NCBI RefSeq assembly: GCF_003429005.1
Contig: NZ_QVQV01000001.1
Span: 1,414,131-1,478,130, forward strand
DNA: 64,000 nucleotides
Direction: 5' to 3'
Source of the DNA: Paraburkholderia sp. DHOC27
Lineage (GTDB): Bacteria > Pseudomonadota > Gammaproteobacteria > Burkholderiales > Burkholderiaceae
The position numbers and the translations under genes are program-made. Shown here piece by piece: positions 62,453 through 64,000 of this stretch. The notes below the pieces were generated by a model that saw only the letters and a list, made by a program, of their open reading frames with translations, ran no database searches and had not been told where the DNA came from. Each line of letters opens with the position of its first letter. Positions within the stretch are counted from its first letter, which is position 1.

Positions 62453-64000
62453 ATGACGAGGCATAAAAATACTTTACGCGGGCTTATGGTTCGCAGAATG
62501 GCGATTGCGGCTGCCGTAACGTTGTATGCAGGGGTGGCGAGTGCGCAGCCCGATTCAAACACGGCGCAAACCGAACTGATGTTTGCGCAGAATCCTACCC
62601 AGGACTGTCCGGAGACAGCCACCCATGGTTGCCGCAACGAGGTGAGCGGCGGCACACCCGGCACGGCCGGCAACGCCCAGGCGAATGCGCTGGCGGGCAG
62701 CGTGCTCGGATCGCATGGCGTCGGCACGATGCCGAGCGGCGCGAACGGCCAGGGTTCGGGTAGCACGGGCGCGGGTGCAGCAGGTGCGGGCGGCACGGGT
62801 GGCAGCGGTTCCGGTTCCAGCGGTTCCGGTTCTTCAGGCAGCGGTGGCAAGGGTACCGGCGGAGCTGGCTCTGGGTCTGCTGCGGGCGGCGGTTCGGGTG
62901 CTGGTGCTGGCGCTGGCGCCGGAGGAACAGGGAGCGGTGCGGCAGGCAGCAGTGGTTCAGGGAGCGGCGGAGCAGGAAACGGTTCGACCGGCGGCGGCTC
63001 GGGCACAGGTGGGTCTGGTTCGGGTGGCGCAGGGGGGACTGGCGCAGGGGGGACTGGTGGTGCTGGGGCAGGTGGTGGCACCGGCGGTAACGGTGGTGGT
63101 GCAGGTACAGGCGGCACGGGTGGGACAGGTGGAGCTGGCGCCGGTGCTGGCGGAGCTGGAGCTGGCGGTACGGGTGGAGCGGGTGCTGGTGGGACTGGCG
63201 CCGGCGGCACAGGCGGAACGGGTGCTGGTGGGACTGGCGCAGGTGGCACAGGTGGAACGGGTGCTGGTGGAACAGGCGCTGGTGGCACTGGTGGCACTGG
63301 TGGAACGGGTGCTGGTGGAACCGGCGCGGGCGGCACCGGTGGAACTGGTGCTGGCGGGACAGGCTCTGGAGGCACTGGTACTGGCACTGGCACTGGCGGT
63401 TCGGGTTCAGGTTCTGGCAGCGGCCACGGAGGCGGTAGCGGCCACGGCGGCGGGGGCAGTGGCTCCGGCAGTGGCAGTGGTGGCACCGGCGGTAGTGGTT
63501 CCGGTAATGGCGGTGGCAGTGGCCCCGGAGGCGGTAGCGGATCAGGCGGCGGTAGTGGTCCCGGAGGCGGTAGTGGCCCCGGCGGCAGCGGTCCTGGAAA
63601 TGGTGGCGGCAGCGGCCACGGCGGCGGCAGTGGTCCCGGAGGCGGTAGCGGATCAGGCGGCGGTAGTGGTCCCGGAGGCGGTAGTGGCCCCGGCGGCAGC
63701 GGTCCTGGAAATGGTGGTGGCAGTGGCCCCGGCGGTAGCGGCCCTGGCAACGGTGGCGGCAGCGGCCACGGCGGCGGCAGTGGTCCCGGAGGCGGTAGCG
63801 GATCAGGCGGTGGCAGTGGTCCCGGAGGCGGTAGTGGTCCCGGCGGCAGTGGTCCCGGCAATGGTGGTGGCAGTGGCCCTGGCGGTAGCGGTCCTGGCAA
63901 TGGCGGCGGCAGCGGCCACGGCGGCGGTAGTGGCCCCGGAGGCGGCAGCGGATCAGGCGGTGGTAGTGGCCCCGGCGGCAGCGGTCCCGGCAATGGTGGT
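62453..64000 (+). CDS. Secreted glycine-rich repeat protein (3' partial)
   Basis: The frame opens at ATG 62453 with AAGGGG 7 bp upstream and runs without a stop through the right edge: 516 residues are visible. Residues 1-31 are a signal peptide (MTRHKNTLRGLMVRRMAIAA, cleavage near ASA-QP). A short non-repetitive mature region contains Cys52 and Cys60 (DCPETATHGC). From about 100 the protein is almost only Gly, Ser, Thr, Ala, first as G-A-G-G-T-G-type units (to about 315), then as GPGGGS, GSGGGS, GHGGGS and GPGGSGPGNGGGS units. It resembles no family I can name with certainty; an extended surface or matrix protein is the best guess. The C-terminus, which would show anchoring, is outside the window. 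Confidence 0.8.
   Translation, partial: MTRHKNTLRGLMVRRMAIAAAVTLYAGVASAQPDSNTAQTELMFAQNPTQDCPETATHGCRNEVSGGTPGTAGNAQANALAGSVLGSHGVGTMPSGANGQGSGSTGAGAAGAGGTGGSGSGSSGSGSSGSGGKGTGGAGSGSAAGGGSGAGAGAGAGGTGSGAAGSSGSGSGGAGNGSTGGGSGTGGSGSGGAGGTGAGGTGGAGAGGGTGGNGGGAGTGGTGGTGGAGAGAGGAGAGGTGGAGAGGTGAGGTGGTGAGGTGAGGTGGTGAGGTGAGGTGGTGGTGAGGTGAGGTGGTGAGGTGSGGTGTGTGTGGSGSGSGSGHGGGSGHGGGGSGSGSGSGGTGGSGSGNGGGSGPGGGSGSGGGSGPGGGSGPGGSGPGNGGGSGHGGGSGPGGGSGSGGGSGPGGGSGPGGSGPGNGGGSGPGGSGPGNGGGSGHGGGSGPGGGSGSGGGSGPGGGSGPGGSGPGNGGGSGPGGSGPGNGGGSGHGGGSGPGGGSGSGGGSGPGGSGPGNGG
62990..63400 (+). repeat. Gly-Ala-Gly-Gly-Thr-Gly repeat tract
   Basis: Imperfect in-frame units such as GGTGCTGGTGGGACTGGC encode GAGGTG. Third codon positions vary, so the amino-acid repeat is better preserved than the DNA, suggesting selection on the protein. 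Confidence 0.8.
63521..64000 (+). repeat. Higher-order tandem repeats (111-150 bp) at the window edge
   Basis: The block starting with codons for GPGGGSGSGGGS recurs at 63521, 63632, 63782 and 63932: periods of 111, 150 and 150 bp (37, 50 and 50 residues). The 50-residue unit equals the 37-residue unit plus one extra GPGGSGPGNGGGS. The array continues beyond the window. Confidence 0.88.

Noticed and set aside
62383..63993. 536-residue proline-rich open frame on the minus strand (PPGPLPPPDPLPPPGP...)
   Set aside because: It is the antisense of the glycine-rich gene: GGN codons read backwards become proline-type codons. The plus frame has a ribosome site and signal peptide; the minus frame has neither.
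63400..64000. Possible CRISPR-like or satellite array from the regular repeats
   Set aside because: Repeats are multiples of three, stay in one frame and have no unique spacers; they encode the glycine-rich protein.

Overview
The window looks like a chromosomal segment of a Burkholderiaceae beta-proteobacterium, most likely Paraburkholderia. The reasons are uniformly GC-rich coding sequence, an OpcP-type trimeric porin, DUF2968 and DUF938 family genes, and efflux systems of the type common in that group. No taxonomic search was run. No tRNA, rRNA, CRISPR array or insertion sequence was seen. There are about 50 genes, two of them cut by the window edges.

Left part (1-14.5 kb). An edge-truncated SAF-domain NAD(P) oxidoreductase is followed by a tightly packed acetoin-dehydrogenase-like E1alpha/E1beta/E2 set. 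Next comes a complete glucitol-type phosphotransferase system (gutM, srlA, srlE, srlB) with its own HPr-Enzyme I fusion. Together they look like one catabolic locus for a phosphorylated polyol, with the regulator, the polyol-phosphate dehydrogenase and E3 either further left or absent. A glutathione transferase, an AspT-type carrier with a DUF3830 protein, and an orphan histidine kinase follow.

Middle (14.5-41 kb). This holds an OFA-family carrier with a 42-residue small partner, an MHS carrier, an M23 peptidase, a DUF2252 protein, and a TonB-dependent receptor with a Zur-like palindrome in its promoter region. Then come an SDR, a sirtuin, a PPOX-type flavoprotein, a DUF938 methyltransferase, gnd, DUF2968, an NlpD-like amidase activator, threonine aldolase, a DHA2-type exporter, glycogen phosphorylase and several small or uncharacterised envelope and membrane proteins.

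Right part (41-64 kb). A tripartite RND pump operon is followed by a GAF-GAF-GGDEF-EAL protein, an MmyB-type regulator with a carboxymuconolactone-decarboxylase-like gene, a GNAT enzyme, and a TetR-linked NmrA-type reductase. A MarR-OMF-EmrA-EmrB operon then carries three copies of one 18-bp operator. An OpcP-like porin comes next, then 1.2 kb without a convincing gene. The window ends inside a secreted, extremely glycine-rich repeat protein on the + strand. Its antisense reads as a long proline-rich open frame, which should not be annotated.

The most interesting items are the polyol PTS plus ThDP-complex locus, the triple MarR operator, the Zur-like site at the TonB receptor, and the glycine-rich protein with 37/50-residue higher-order repeats.
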